Part shown: positions 24,168-36,000 of the stretch, one piece after another | Numbering within the stretch: position 1 is the stretch's first letter | Layout of the letters: every line of letters begins with the position of its first letter | NCBI RefSeq assembly: GCF_000003815.2 | Contig: NC_049979.1 | Span: 13,920,850-13,984,849 of the forward strand | Length of the DNA stretch: 64,000 nt | Reading direction: 5' to 3' | Source: Branchiostoma floridae | Lineage: Eukaryota > Chordata > Leptocardii > Amphioxiformes > Branchiostomatidae | The notes under the pieces: model-generated | Database searches by the model: none | What the model was told of the DNA's origin: nothing | What the model saw: the letters and a program-made list of their open reading frames with translations, nothing else | Translations under genes and position numbers: made by a program

Positions 24168-26789
24168 TCAGCCCTGGATAAGCGATGTCTGCAGGGTGGG
24201 CACGCCGCACTGGACGTTCTCCACGCGCCTGCGCACGGCCCCGGAGTCCGACGTCTGCTGCACGACCGACCCGGTACAATCTTGGCTCTGTTAACGAGAA
24301 AGGGCAAGTTTGCAACATTTTCTGCAGACACGTATTGAGCTGATGGTGAATAATAGACGCATACATGTAATTCAGAAGCTCTGTATAACTCACCCTGTGT
24401 GGTTCCGGTACAGGGCAGCGAATGGTGGCCGTCTGCGCATCCATGGTTCCCTTTTGACAGTCGGAGTAGGCGATGCGTATGGCGAACCTGTGCACAGACT
24501 CCACATCGGAAACCTCCTGCAAATTTGTGAAATGTGTATTAATATGAAGTGCATATAAAACAAATAGGTATGGTCATCATTAATTTCCAAACAAATGTTT
24601 TATGTACTATTGCCATGCCTAACCACCCCCACCCCACGTCAAATCTATTATACGTCAGCTTCTGGTCTCCATCAAAGTTTCCCCATTGTTGAGAAACAAA
24701 CGTCAAATTTCGTCCAGACAGATAACAGTTAGAACAGAGTGTCTCTATCAATCAATAATTTTCAATAATACAAAATTTAGAAATACCTGCTCTCCTGATT
24801 TCATCACCGCCTCCAGCACCCACACGTTGTCGTGCCCGCTGCCGCGGTTGATGGCATCGATGGCGAAGTAGATGGACCCGCGCATTCCGCCATCGTACGT
24901 CGTGAAAGAAACGGCCGTCAGGCTGTCGGACAGGACGGGCCTGACGGCGTCCCGCTTGGACACGGCTTGGACCGCGTCACATTCCAGCTCTGCAATGCGT
25001 CTGCGCACACCACTGTCCGACAGGTACTGGATCACAGTGCCCTTGCAATCCTGACTCTGAAGAGAAGACCCAAGCACAACTCTGTGAAGTTACTGTACAG
25101 TTATGCTTTCTTTACTCCTAGTTATCGTTTGAAAATCTACGAGCATTTCCTCTGCAAAATGTGCTTAACTTATTTTATAATGCATCCTTATGATCATCTT
25201 ATCGATCAATAGCTTCAAAGGGCTCAAATCACAACGTTCTAAATTTTTACAGAGTCTATTGAATAGACATACAGGACAAAGCCATTTAGTCATCGGTGTA
25301 GATACGACACGGAGTCGAGAAAAAAGACACAGTTGTCTCACCCTGTGTGGATCCTGCACAGTGCAGCGCTCGGCGGACATGATGGCGTCAGCTGCACCGT
25401 TGGGGCAGTCGGAGTAAGCCAGGCGGATAGCGAAACTGTGGCGAGACTCCTCCCTAGACACAACCTGGAGTGCGAAGTGTAAAAACATTTCCTACTGTCA
25501 AATATCAATAGAAGACATCACATATTGCAACGGAGTGCCTACAGAGATCGTCAACTAAAATTCTAACAAAACAGAATACCGAAAAGCCAGTTAACAGTCA
25601 AATAGCTTCTTCAAACTGTTTAACGTTAATCAAGTAGCGGTGCCCCATATCATGAGCTTCCCTGCTCATTACCAGTTGATGAGCGTAGAGCAGCATACAG
25701 CATGACAACTTTACTTGTCTGTGCTAAAGACTTACGCACAGTTTTCTTCATCTCTTGCAGCAGTACGACTGATTTCTTATTTGTCTCAACGACAGTCTCT
25801 TAACACCAAAACCATGTCCCTCTGGCTGCTCAGTAGAGTCCGCACAAATGAACAACCCACGAGGAATAAACTAACAATAGCGACCAGCTTGCACTTCTTA
25901 CCAGTTCTCCTGATCGCAGCACCTCCTCCAGCACCCACTGGTTGTCCAGCCCGCTGCGTTGGTTGATGGAGTCGATGACGAAGTAGATGGAGCCGCGCGT
26001 GCCGGCCTCGTACGTCCCCGGCACGCTGGCAGAGACAGCATCGGTGAGAGGGCCAAGAGACTCATCAGTCAGGGCCTGCGCTCCGCCACACTCGGTAACG
26101 ACAAGTCGCCTGCTTACACCAGCGTCCGACAGAACCTGAGTCACAGCAGCCGTGCACTCCACACTCTGAAAAACAGCAGAAGAGCTTGTCGAACTAGAGT
26201 TTGTGCCAATTTTGACTGACGTTGGTGTTAGTAATTTAATTTCTTGCAAAAATACCATTACCTGATCAATACTATCCTGGGAAAACTAGATATTAGTAAC
26301 TTTGTATTTGCCATGAAATAGTATTGTCATCAATGATCAATGAAATCTGGAGCACAGCGTAAACGATCACAAATGATCCCCTCACCCTGTGCGGGTCCGG
26401 CACGGGGCACCGTTGAGAGGCTGCCAAAGCATCAGCCGCACCGTTCCGGCAGTCCGAGTAGGCCAGGCGGACAGCAAACTTGTGTCGGGTCTCCACTCGA
26501 GACACGATCTGGGAGGAGACCAGACAACAGCACGTCATCAAGGCAATAGCATGAAAGGAAAAGGCCTGCACAAAAAACGAATTGAAGAATAGCTTGTGGT
26601 GTGGATTGGTAAGAGTAAAACATTTTCTACCTCTTCACCAGAACGCAGCACCTCCTCCAAGACCAGCTGGTTGTCCAGCCCGCTGCGGCGGTTGATGCCA
26701 TCGATAGCGAAGTAAACAGACCCGCGCAGACCTGCGTCGTACGCCACCGCCAGGGAGGCCAGGGCCAACAGACACGCTACACGGAACAT
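24168..26789 (-). CDS. Secreted three-cystatin-domain protein, kininogen/fetuin-like (7 exons, 393 aa)
   Basis: Exons 26789-26631, 26508-26386, 26165-25902, 25464-25342, 25056-24787, 24516-24394 and 24287-24168, all phase 0 with GT/AG ends. The ATG at 26789 leads a signal peptide (MFRVACLLALASLAVAYDAG). An in-frame TTG just upstream is not a likely start. Three consecutive cystatin domains follow, each with helix FAID-INRRSG, strand VLEEVLRSGE, FAxRxAYSDC, a Cys-Pro-Val-like segment, and two more cysteines (VEC/TEC, QDC/LEC, QDC/VQC). Two exons (88 and 90 codons) fuse the end of one domain to the start of the next, so inter-domain introns are absent while both intra-domain introns are kept. 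The QxVxG loops read EEIVSR, ELVVSR and EQEVSD, so glycine is lost in all three, resembling non-inhibitory fetuin-type domains. No bradykinin-like or His-rich tail is seen: the protein ends 14 residues after the last cysteine. Placement in the cystatin superfamily is strong; orthology to kininogen or fetuin is only a suggestion. Confidence 0.85.
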
Positions 26790-27101
26790 GATTCCCGGGA
26801 CGATTTTCAAACTACAGGCCAGTTTATGTCAGCCTTAAATGAAGTTTTGTTATCACCTATGTGAAGTAGAGCAAACGCTACGCCGGCAGCGTCCTTGAGA
26901 ATATTATTATCACGAACAATCAATAGAGCGGAAGGCATTCCGTGAGTATTTACTTGCCTCTCAAATACGTGGGTCGTTGATAAACTAACAGCTAAAATAG
27001 AATCGGGCAAGGACAAAAATATTATTGTAATAGTACCTTTTTCAACCGACGGAGAGAAGCCTGAGTTGGCACAACGTAGTCCTCGTTACGCATTAAGCTA
27101 A

Positions 27102-27540
27102 GGGCACAACCCGCCCTAAGTGGTAAGTACCGGACGAAATCGTTCGGAATCCAACGGATTTGGGAGCACGCAGGCACACCGTAGGACTTTAAATGCATTC
27201 AGAACTTTCTCTGCGTTCGGGCTGCGCGCTTGTCCCATACAGCGAGTAGAGTAAGGAAACCGTACGTACGCAGCACATGAGTACGGCCTGCATACGGTAA
27301 CGTGGCAATCGCACATAGATCGCCCGTTGTTAGCATGTACAACTCACCACTTGCGCAACGAACGATGCACGCAATCGATCACGGCATGCAGACCACATAC
27401 TTATTACCTGAAGAGTGAAGTGCGCTGAGATGTACTCCCTCCCTGGTCTTGCCATTCGTTCCCCACGTTTTCAGAACATGTGGCGGACGTGGCCTACCCA
27501 AACAACGTACGGACATAAACCACGTACAGCGGGTTGTGCC
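27102..27540. mobile_element. MITE-like element with terminal inverted repeats
   Basis: The left end GGGCACAACCCGCCCTAAGT is matched in inverse at the right end (ACGTACAGCGGGTTGTGCC): ggcacaacccgc pairs exactly, then the similarity continues imperfectly through TA[AC]GTGG. The interior has no transposase-like frame. The element is ~439 bp, non-autonomous in appearance, and lies between the 3' end of usherin and the 5' end of the three-cystatin gene. Confidence 0.6.
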
Positions 27541-29248
27541 ATTGGCTTTATAGTTCTTTGCCTCAATCTATGGTTACAAAGTCATTGGTATTACGTAGTA
27601 AATGAGAGAGACAAAGATAACCGTTGTTTTGCAGCCGTTGTCACTCAAGTAAAGGTGAATTTGTACACGTTTATAACTAATAAAATCTCAATTTATTTCT
27701 TCAAAATTCTTTGTACAAAATTTCCACACAGACACAAAGCAACGAATAAAATCCTGCATTGATGTCTCCATCAATTTCGATACATGCAACAATCAAAACT
27801 ACCAAAATTGTACAGATAACAATTTGGCACTTATATGGTACATGTACAATGTGAACATAATATTAAACACTCCACACAAATTCTCAACTAAGTTGAAAAT
27901 TTCACAACAATATCAAAGGTAAATCATCCAACAAAAGGTATTACATTGTTTCATAAAAATCACAACTTAGCAAATATTCACTGTCTTAAACCTGTGTCAA
28001 ACAGGAATGTTATCTATCTATTGGTGCATAGATCAAACTGCTACCTACAGCAGTGCTTGTGGGAATTGCCAGAAAATCCATCATGAAGCTCTAATATAAA
28101 AAACGTCATCATAGTTTAAGCATGGACCTCAAGGAATCATTTAAAGAACTCTTAGTAATTCAACTTCCTTATGGCAAGATCCCAAGAAGCTGAATAATGC
28201 ACATACATTAGGTAAAAGCCACATAAAGTGGAAGTTCATTTAAATCTTGTCTCCAGTGAAAAGTTGTGAGATCACCATACTCTATTCTGTGGTAAATGTT
28301 TGATGGCAAGATTATTTCTTTTTTGCTGTTAAAGAGTTTTGGCATAAGTTCTTGGCATCATTGCTTGTTCGCAAGTAAACCCAGAAAAACATGCTGCTGT
28401 ACGTAATATTGCTATAATGTGGCAAGTTGCTACGGAGTAATGGCAAAAACTTCTATTGCAGCTGAGGGTGCATGTTCATGTCCTTGCAAGGGTAGGAGTA
28501 ATTTGAACAATGTGAGGAGAACAATCAAAAGAAAACTTAAACATTTTGGTAACCCCTTCTAAAATACATACATGTGTATTCAATTTGAGCCCTTACATTC
28601 CTTTTATGCCATATCTAACCTGTTATAGAGCAGTGTAGGTGCACAACCTTTTGCAAAGTCTCTATACAAACCAACATATTGCTTTCATACCTGGTACAGT
28701 ATCATATTTGTACAAAATTCATTGAAGTATAATTTTCACACCTGTGACACATTGTTTCTTTCCGAGGGTTACAACAACTCCTTCATGGTGATAATTGGTT
28801 ACAAGAATTGTGTCTGTTGCAACTAATAAACAACAGTTGAAATACTAACTGGCAAGGCAAACTGATCAGGACATCACTGGCAAGTGAAAAAAGATTTTAT
28901 ACAATACAATGCTTTTCTGGTATCAAAAATGGACATGCGATTTGTAATCTCCAGAAAATGTCTGCCGGCACTCTTTCGAAAATATCTAACATGTACATAC
29001 ACCATCTTGGACACATGGAGGTAATCATTCTGTAGAAACCTGGTAAAAAAATAGTCTCTTGTACAAGTTTATTAAGGAATGTTTCCAGGGTTTGATGGCC
29101 ACAATTTCTTTTAGGTTAGATTTCTCACCTTTTATCAAAGTGGGGATTCCTTCTGCAAAAGCAAACTCTTTTGTGTAAAATGTGGCAGATATTGACCCTG
29201 GAAAGTTCCCTAAGTTCATGCTACAATGATTTCTTTGGACCCCTGCCC
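27541..29248 (-). other. Probable 3' UTR and intergenic spacer of USH2A
   Basis: About 1.7 kb of AT-rich sequence with no credible exon. AATAAA signals on the minus strand lie at 29073-29068, about 180 nt after the stop, and near 27697-27692. The distal one would give a ~1.5-kb UTR. I cannot tell which is used. Confidence 0.4.
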
Positions 29249-30084
29249 TCATAGATGTGTGTCGGTGAACATGGTGTGCTCCTTCTGGAAGCTGACGCTG
29301 CCATCACTGCTCTCCACCTCATCAGGGTCGTACTGAAACATGCACAAGGTCTGGTCACAATGTGTTCTACATGGCAACTGCCAGGATGCTTGCATTCATA
29401 TTCTCAACTGTATGACATTTCTTAGAAGCGAGAAATTTCAAACATAACATATTCTGAGCAGACTTTTCCATGCTGCAAATCCCAAACAGTCAATGTGCCA
29501 TATATAGCAGCTTTGCACAGAGATGGATCATCATCATCGTTGCATTTTTCTCTCTCTTGAGAATATTTCTAATTGATTTGATCATTACCATCTAGTGTGC
29601 ATTGTTCTGGGGGTGTTATTTTGCCATTTATCATCGACCAATGATGATGATGAGATATTTGAAGATGTAGAGACATTTAAAGGGATGATGGGAGGGTCCT
29701 TGAGTTAAGAATTAGCTATAGGGGAATGTTAACAGTTAGTGCTAATTAGTGCCTAGAGTGAAGGTGGAATGAGATCAGTGCTAGACTAGAAGGAAGGATA
29801 CTTACAGAGTACATACTGACCAGGCCACTATCTGCAGGCACATGACCATCCCACATGGCATCATCATCGTCATCCAGGAATTTTCCCGACAGCTTGTCGG
29901 ACACGACGATGTCCTCCAGTGGGTCCATGATGCCGCTCCTGCTGCTGTGTAAGGAGGTGTGGGAGTAGGCTGGGTTCATGTGAGCGTACGCTGGGTTCAG
30001 GTGGGAGTAGCTGGCCTGGCTGGTGCGGCCCATGCTGCGGGTGTGGCGACTGGACGCAGTGGGCGGTCTCATGGCTGGCATTGT
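29249..30084 (-). CDS. USH2A: USH2A cytoplasmic tail and C-terminal PDZ ligand (exons 44-45)
   Basis: Exons 30084-29806 and 29332-29249, stop TGA at 29249. The tail contains the near-repeat SHLNPAYAHMNPAYSH, the acidic patch KFLDDDDDAMWDG, and ends KEHTMFTDTHL. DTHL is a class I PDZ-binding motif identical to the end of human usherin, which binds whirlin and harmonin PDZ domains. Its conservation implies an Usher-type scaffold in this lineage (inference). Confidence 0.95.
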
Positions 30085-33000
30085 CTGTAACAGAATAAAT
30101 CACAGAATATAAGCCTACAAAAGTCAATACCCATTGATATACCCATTGTATTGAGCACTCTGTAGGGGCCTTAGTAGGTCTTCTTGTGATGTTCCTAGTC
30201 AATGGCAATGTTTACTCTCTGTGAAGACACTTCACTCAATCAAATATACCTTCTTCAGGAGAAGCAACATTTTATAAGGCTATTGATAACTTTGAATTGA
30301 TTCTGCATTTTTTACTGACATTGCTGACAATGTGGCAATGCAAAGTTATCCTCTGTTCAGTTATAAACTGCCACCTAATCTAAAAGCAGACTATCTAAGT
30401 GTGCTTGAAGTGCTGCATGTCAACCTACCATGATGCTGCCGTCCGGAGCAGGGTAAACACACTCAGCCAGGGGCGTCCTTCTCTTCTGCCTGGGAGCCAG
30501 GGGCGCTCGCTGCCGCTCATACGGGGGCTTCCTGGTGCCAGCTCTCCGCAGGAACAGGGCGATGATGATGAGCAGGAGAATCATGGCCACTAGTGTAGCA
30601 GTGACCACAAACCACACACTGTGGTACCATGGTGTACTGACCCTGGTGGCAGGGGTGGGGACCAGAACGGCACCTTGGACACACGGGGGGAAATAACAAT
30701 TAGGGATGGACCACAGAGGATCTTGAAGGGGTTTAAAAATGGAAGAAAGAAAAGTTTTATTACGATAATAATGGGGAAATAAAACATGCAAAAGTGGGTT
30801 GAAAGAAAAACAAGTGCTGGTTCACATGTATAAAAAGGCAAAAAATTATACGATCCATGGTAAGCTGTGTTTTCCATATTTATGTCAATGCTTACACCAA
30901 GTGTCCCATCAGCTGAACTGTGAGGGATAACATGATAACATGTCCACTGAGTTTTTTGCATTGGTGATAGCATGAATCATAACCAGGTGAGATGAGCACC
31001 CAGGAGTTTTATCATTGTACAAGCTGTGACCTACCTGTGTCTGGGTTGTAAGTAGCTGTTACAGTAGAAGCCTGGCCTTGGGTTGTACGAACTTCAACAC
31101 GGATGATATACACTGGTGGAGAAGACAAGTAATTATTTCATTTTCTTGAATGACAGGGTATGGATGGTCAATCACTTTGTGAAGCAGAAGACTAAATACA
31201 TATATGAACAGGGTCTTATACTTCTTGTTTAAGGATACAACTTGCAATAATAGCTTATGGGAGCAATGAACCTTATGAATTCCTGCCTAGTGACACTTGT
31301 TCTTAGTTCACCTGTTACAGTAAATATGATTTCCTTACATTCTATTGATGGACGTAACCTGTTTTCATCAATATAGTACATTTGTAATGTCTGTCATATA
31401 ATTTTTTTTTCAGAAATATAACCTCCTATTACTTGTGTTCATTGAATACTCTACAGTGAGAAAGAAGGACCTTTCCCCCTACCTTTGACACTGCTCCTGT
31501 AGATGTCATAAGCAGTGTTCAGCCCGCTGTATCTGATTTCCTCATTGTCAAACAGGACGTACTCCTCCAGGTAGCCGTTCAGACTGAAGGCATCGCTCCA
31601 GTCCACATGCACATAGCTCTGGTTACTGGTTATGTCTGGCACATTCACAGCTGTGGGTGCTGCAGAAAAAACATTGGTAACAAACAAATTAGCAAACAAG
31701 TACTAATAAGAAATCTCCGTTACTGTCATTTCATATGTCAAGCAGATTAATTGCTATAGTGCAATTAAACAATAGCAATGAAATGGAGTTTTTATTCATT
31801 CAGTTTTGCTTAAGGAGGAATTAAAAGAAGTCAGTTAAACTGTTTTTCTCATCTGCATCCTAAAACATTCTGTGCTGATTCACAAGCACTTCCTTTCAAT
31901 TTGATTATGAAATTAGAAGAGCCAATTCAAGCATCTAATATAATAGTGACACATCAAAATATCTGATTGAGCAGGTTTGATAGCTACATGTACTAGATAT
32001 GCTGATTCGTTGCTGAATATGTCAGTAAGGTAGAAAGCTATTGCTATTGAGGACTCACGGGCAGGTAATGTTGTCCCTAGCTGCCAGCTAGATGGTGCCT
32101 CCCCTTGCTCGTTAAAGGCAGTGACCATGAACTCATAGTTGGTGTACGGGACCAGCTCTGTAGCGTTGTACATCAGCAGGGGACCGTTGTACACAACTGC
32201 TTCCTGTTGGGTGGTGCAGGTTCGAGACGGGGTGACTGGCTGACTGGTCAGGGGACATGCACGACGCTGGCGCAACTGAAACCTGGGGGGGGGGGGATAA
32301 TGCATTCAAGTAAATAGTCTGATATTCTCTTATCAATTTCAAGATTCTGCAGTTGTAATAACAAACTAGTTAAAAATGAACACATGAAGAGTCATCTTTT
32401 AGATATAAACAATATCGTTTTCACAACAAGTACATAGAATGAAGTCTTAACAAGCCCTACCTGTTGATGATACCATTTCTGTTGTCAGGATAGTCCCAGG
32501 TGAGGTAGATGGCATCAGTGTCTGTCCTCCGTATGCTTGGTGCACCCTGTCCTGTGGGAGCGGCCCCCAGTGTTCTCACATATGCCGGTGGACTGAGAGT
32601 GGATCCACCGTTGGTGAACACGGCAACCCTGAACTCATAGTTGGTGTACGGATGGAGGTTTGTGATCTCCCATGGCATCCTGACAGTTGATACCACAACC
32701 TGGAGGACCTGAACACAAGCAAGCACAAATGTAAATTCCAACTTTAATGTTAAATCTTGTATCAATACTTCTAACTTACTCTGATACCTTAATGCATGTG
32801 TTGTTGTATACAGTAAGCTTCAACTCTTGTTAAATAAAAGCTATCTGACTGCCTTGCATCAAATTAAGTCCTTCCAATTATCCATGCATTAAAAACGAAC
32901 GTCATATTATTTGACATTTGGGCTCATGAAAAAAACACTTTAAAACTTATCAACAATGAACCATGTCAAAATCATGCAAATCAGCAAAATTGCATTCTGA

Positions 33001-36000
33001 AAACTCTATATATGGAAATTAAAGAGACTGTACATACCCCTGAGACATTGGCTTGGATGTCATACTTCACAATGTCTCCGTTTGGTCTTGCTGGAGGGGC
33101 AATGTTCACAGTCACCTGGCTTCCAGTGACGGATGAGAAGGTTGGTGCTTGTAAGCCTTCTGGTCGTGAGTCTCCCGTTTTGACAGACTGCCAGGGACAC
33201 TGGAGAATGCTGCTGCAGGAGGTGCCTGCACGGTTAACTGATACCACAATGTACTCATAAAATGTAGCAGGTTGGAGGGAATTATCTGTGTCACTGTAGA
33301 CTGTGATGGCTGCAGAGCCGTTGTACACAAACACAGGGCTGGAGGCGGATTGCTGTCTCCTGTACAGGCGGTATTCTGTGATGATCCCTCTGGGGTTGCT
33401 GGGGGCACCCCAAGATGCCTGGATACCAAGCATGGCGCCAAGAGAGTCAGCCAGTTGTGTAAGTACTGGCAGAGGCTGGTTTACAGGTGGGGCTTCTCTG
33501 GTATACTCCCTGGAAGCTGTACTCTGTACGCAGCCCTTCAATGTACAGGCCTCCAGGTAGAAAACATACTGTGTGTATGGCTGCAGCCCGTAGACGTCCC
33601 TCTGGAAGGTGTCCCCTGTTAACGTGTATTGAGGGGTCCCATCAACATACAGGGTGTAGTTTCGAATGATTCCATTGGGAAATGCTGGAGGCATCCATTC
33701 TGCTCGGATGGCAGTGGAGGATAATGCAGTGAGAGCTGGTGGGTCCAGTCCAGCTGGAATGTCTGCAATGGTATTGATTATGGCTGGTGGGCTGGGTCCT
33801 GTACCACCAATGCTGTTAAAGGCTTCCACAGTGTAGCTGTACTGTCTTCCAGGGGTAAGCCCATAGTCGGTGTACCTTGTTTCACTCTCATCATAAACCA
33901 AATTTCCATCTCTTCGGACCTCATACCGTCGTATAACACCATTTGGATACAGTGGCTCATCCCATGTTACTTCCACCACGGTTGAACTCAGCACACGAAG
34001 GGTTGGAGACTGTTGGTTTGTTGGCCGGGCCTCTGTTGTGCGTGCAAGAGTGGTTGGGCTGTCCGTACATCCACCTCCTGTGCAAGCTCTCACAGTGAAG
34101 CCATACTCTCTGTATGAGATAAGACTGTCAACAACACACATGGTAATCAACCCAGAGCATCTGGTTATTCCGTCAGCCTTCAGCTCAAAGTTGTTGATCT
34201 CTCCATTTAGTATTCTGGGATACGACCATGTTGCCTGCACTGCTGTGGAGTTGATGGCAGCAATGACAGGTGCCTCTACTTGGAGAGGAGCAGTCTCCAA
34301 TGTGCGTCTGGTTGCTGGCTGACTGGTGGTGCATCCGCCTGCTGTACATGCTGTTATTGTGTAGCTGTACACAGTGTAGGGCTCCAGTCCTGGGTCCTGG
34401 TAATCAAACAGCCTCGAGTCTCCTGCTGAGAAAGAGATGGGTGCGCTGTCATTCCTCTGCAACTGGTAGCTAACAATGACTCCGTTGGGTGTGGCTGGTG
34501 CAGTCCATTTTATCCTCAGTGTGCGAGCGTTTGAGCCAATGTATTCTACAACTGGAGCCTCGACACTGGCAGGCGCAGCCTGAGCAGTTTCCACACGGAT
34601 CCAGTCACTATCCACAGAGCCAATGCTGTTGTGGGCCCTGACTCTGTATTCGTATACAGTGTATGGGGCCAGGTCACTGTCCACAAACATGTAGTTATCT
34701 TGATCTGTGTCTGTGGTCTCATAGACAACACTTTCACCTGTTTGTCGGATGTTGCGGCCCAAAGACCGTGGTGTTAGTCGCCTTATCACTTCATATCTGA
34801 TGATTCTCCCATTGGGGTTGACAGGTCTTGTCCAGGTAAGGACGACGTGTGTGCCATTCAGCTGTGGTGCTGTTGGTTTTGGAAGAAAATCAGGAAGAAT
34901 TTCAGCAGTGGTCAGTGCCTGTCTCTCGGAGCGAGCACATCCCGCCAATGTGCATGCTTCAAGAATCAATGTGTATGTTGTGTATGGTGTCAGTCTTCGG
35001 AAAGTATACTCCTTGGTCACACCTATATATAGTGCTGGCATTTGTATCTGTCCATTTTCACCAATTTCGTAAATGAGATACTCGGTGATGGCTCCATTTG
35101 GCTCAGTGGGTTCGTCCCAAGACAAGTCCATTGAGTTGCCATCGGTAGCTTTGACAACAGAGAACAGTCCAACACCCCTTGGTGCAGCTTCTGCTGTTCT
35201 GACTGGTGTCCAAGGGCTGGTTGTGGCACCAGCACTGTTCATGGCTGTGACCCGGACTCTGTACTCTGTGTACGGCTTCATGCCACTGATGGTTGCCTGT
35301 TGTCTGGGGCTTGCGACTGTCACAGCAGTAACAATAGGTTCTGGAAGGGTGGGGTCATTGCTTTGCTCTTGGTACTGAACAATGTACTGTGATATTTCAC
35401 CATTTGGTGTGGTCGGCGGTTCCCAAGAGATGCTGATAGAATATGCCCCAACTGCCTGAGCAGCAGGTTTCTGCATCCCGGATGGCAAATCTTCAAGTGT
35501 CCTTACAAGTGTCCAAGGGCTTTCTGTCTCTCCCTGGGAATTTCTGCTGATCACTTTGTACTCATACTGGGTGTATGGTTGGAGGTTTGAGTCGGTGCCT
35601 TTTCTTTCTTGGTTGAGGGCTGTTTCCAAGACAAGCAGACGTTGGTTGGTGCCGAATTCTCTCCTGAACACTTGGTATCGAGTGATCTCCCCATTGGCCT
35701 GCAGGGGAGGTTCCCATGATATCTCCACAACTCTTGGTCCAACGGCGACCAACTTGGGGGCCTCCTGGCCACTTGGTGCTGCTTCAAGAGTCCGTGCAAA
35801 CACTTTTGGACCCAGCCCACAGTCAGCAGTACATGCCATCACCCTGATTTCATATTCAGTGTACGGTGTCAGTCCTGTTACATTGAAAAATGTTTGGTTC
35901 CCTACAGACCTTCTCTCTCCTCCTTCCATCCCATAGTTGAGGGTGATGAAGTAGTTTTGGATGATACCATTGGGTTCTGCAGGGATATCCCATTCTGCAT

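Noticed and set aside
26790..26810. Upstream TTG as start of the three-cystatin protein
   Set aside because: Non-ATG; the ATG at 26789 immediately precedes a good signal peptide.
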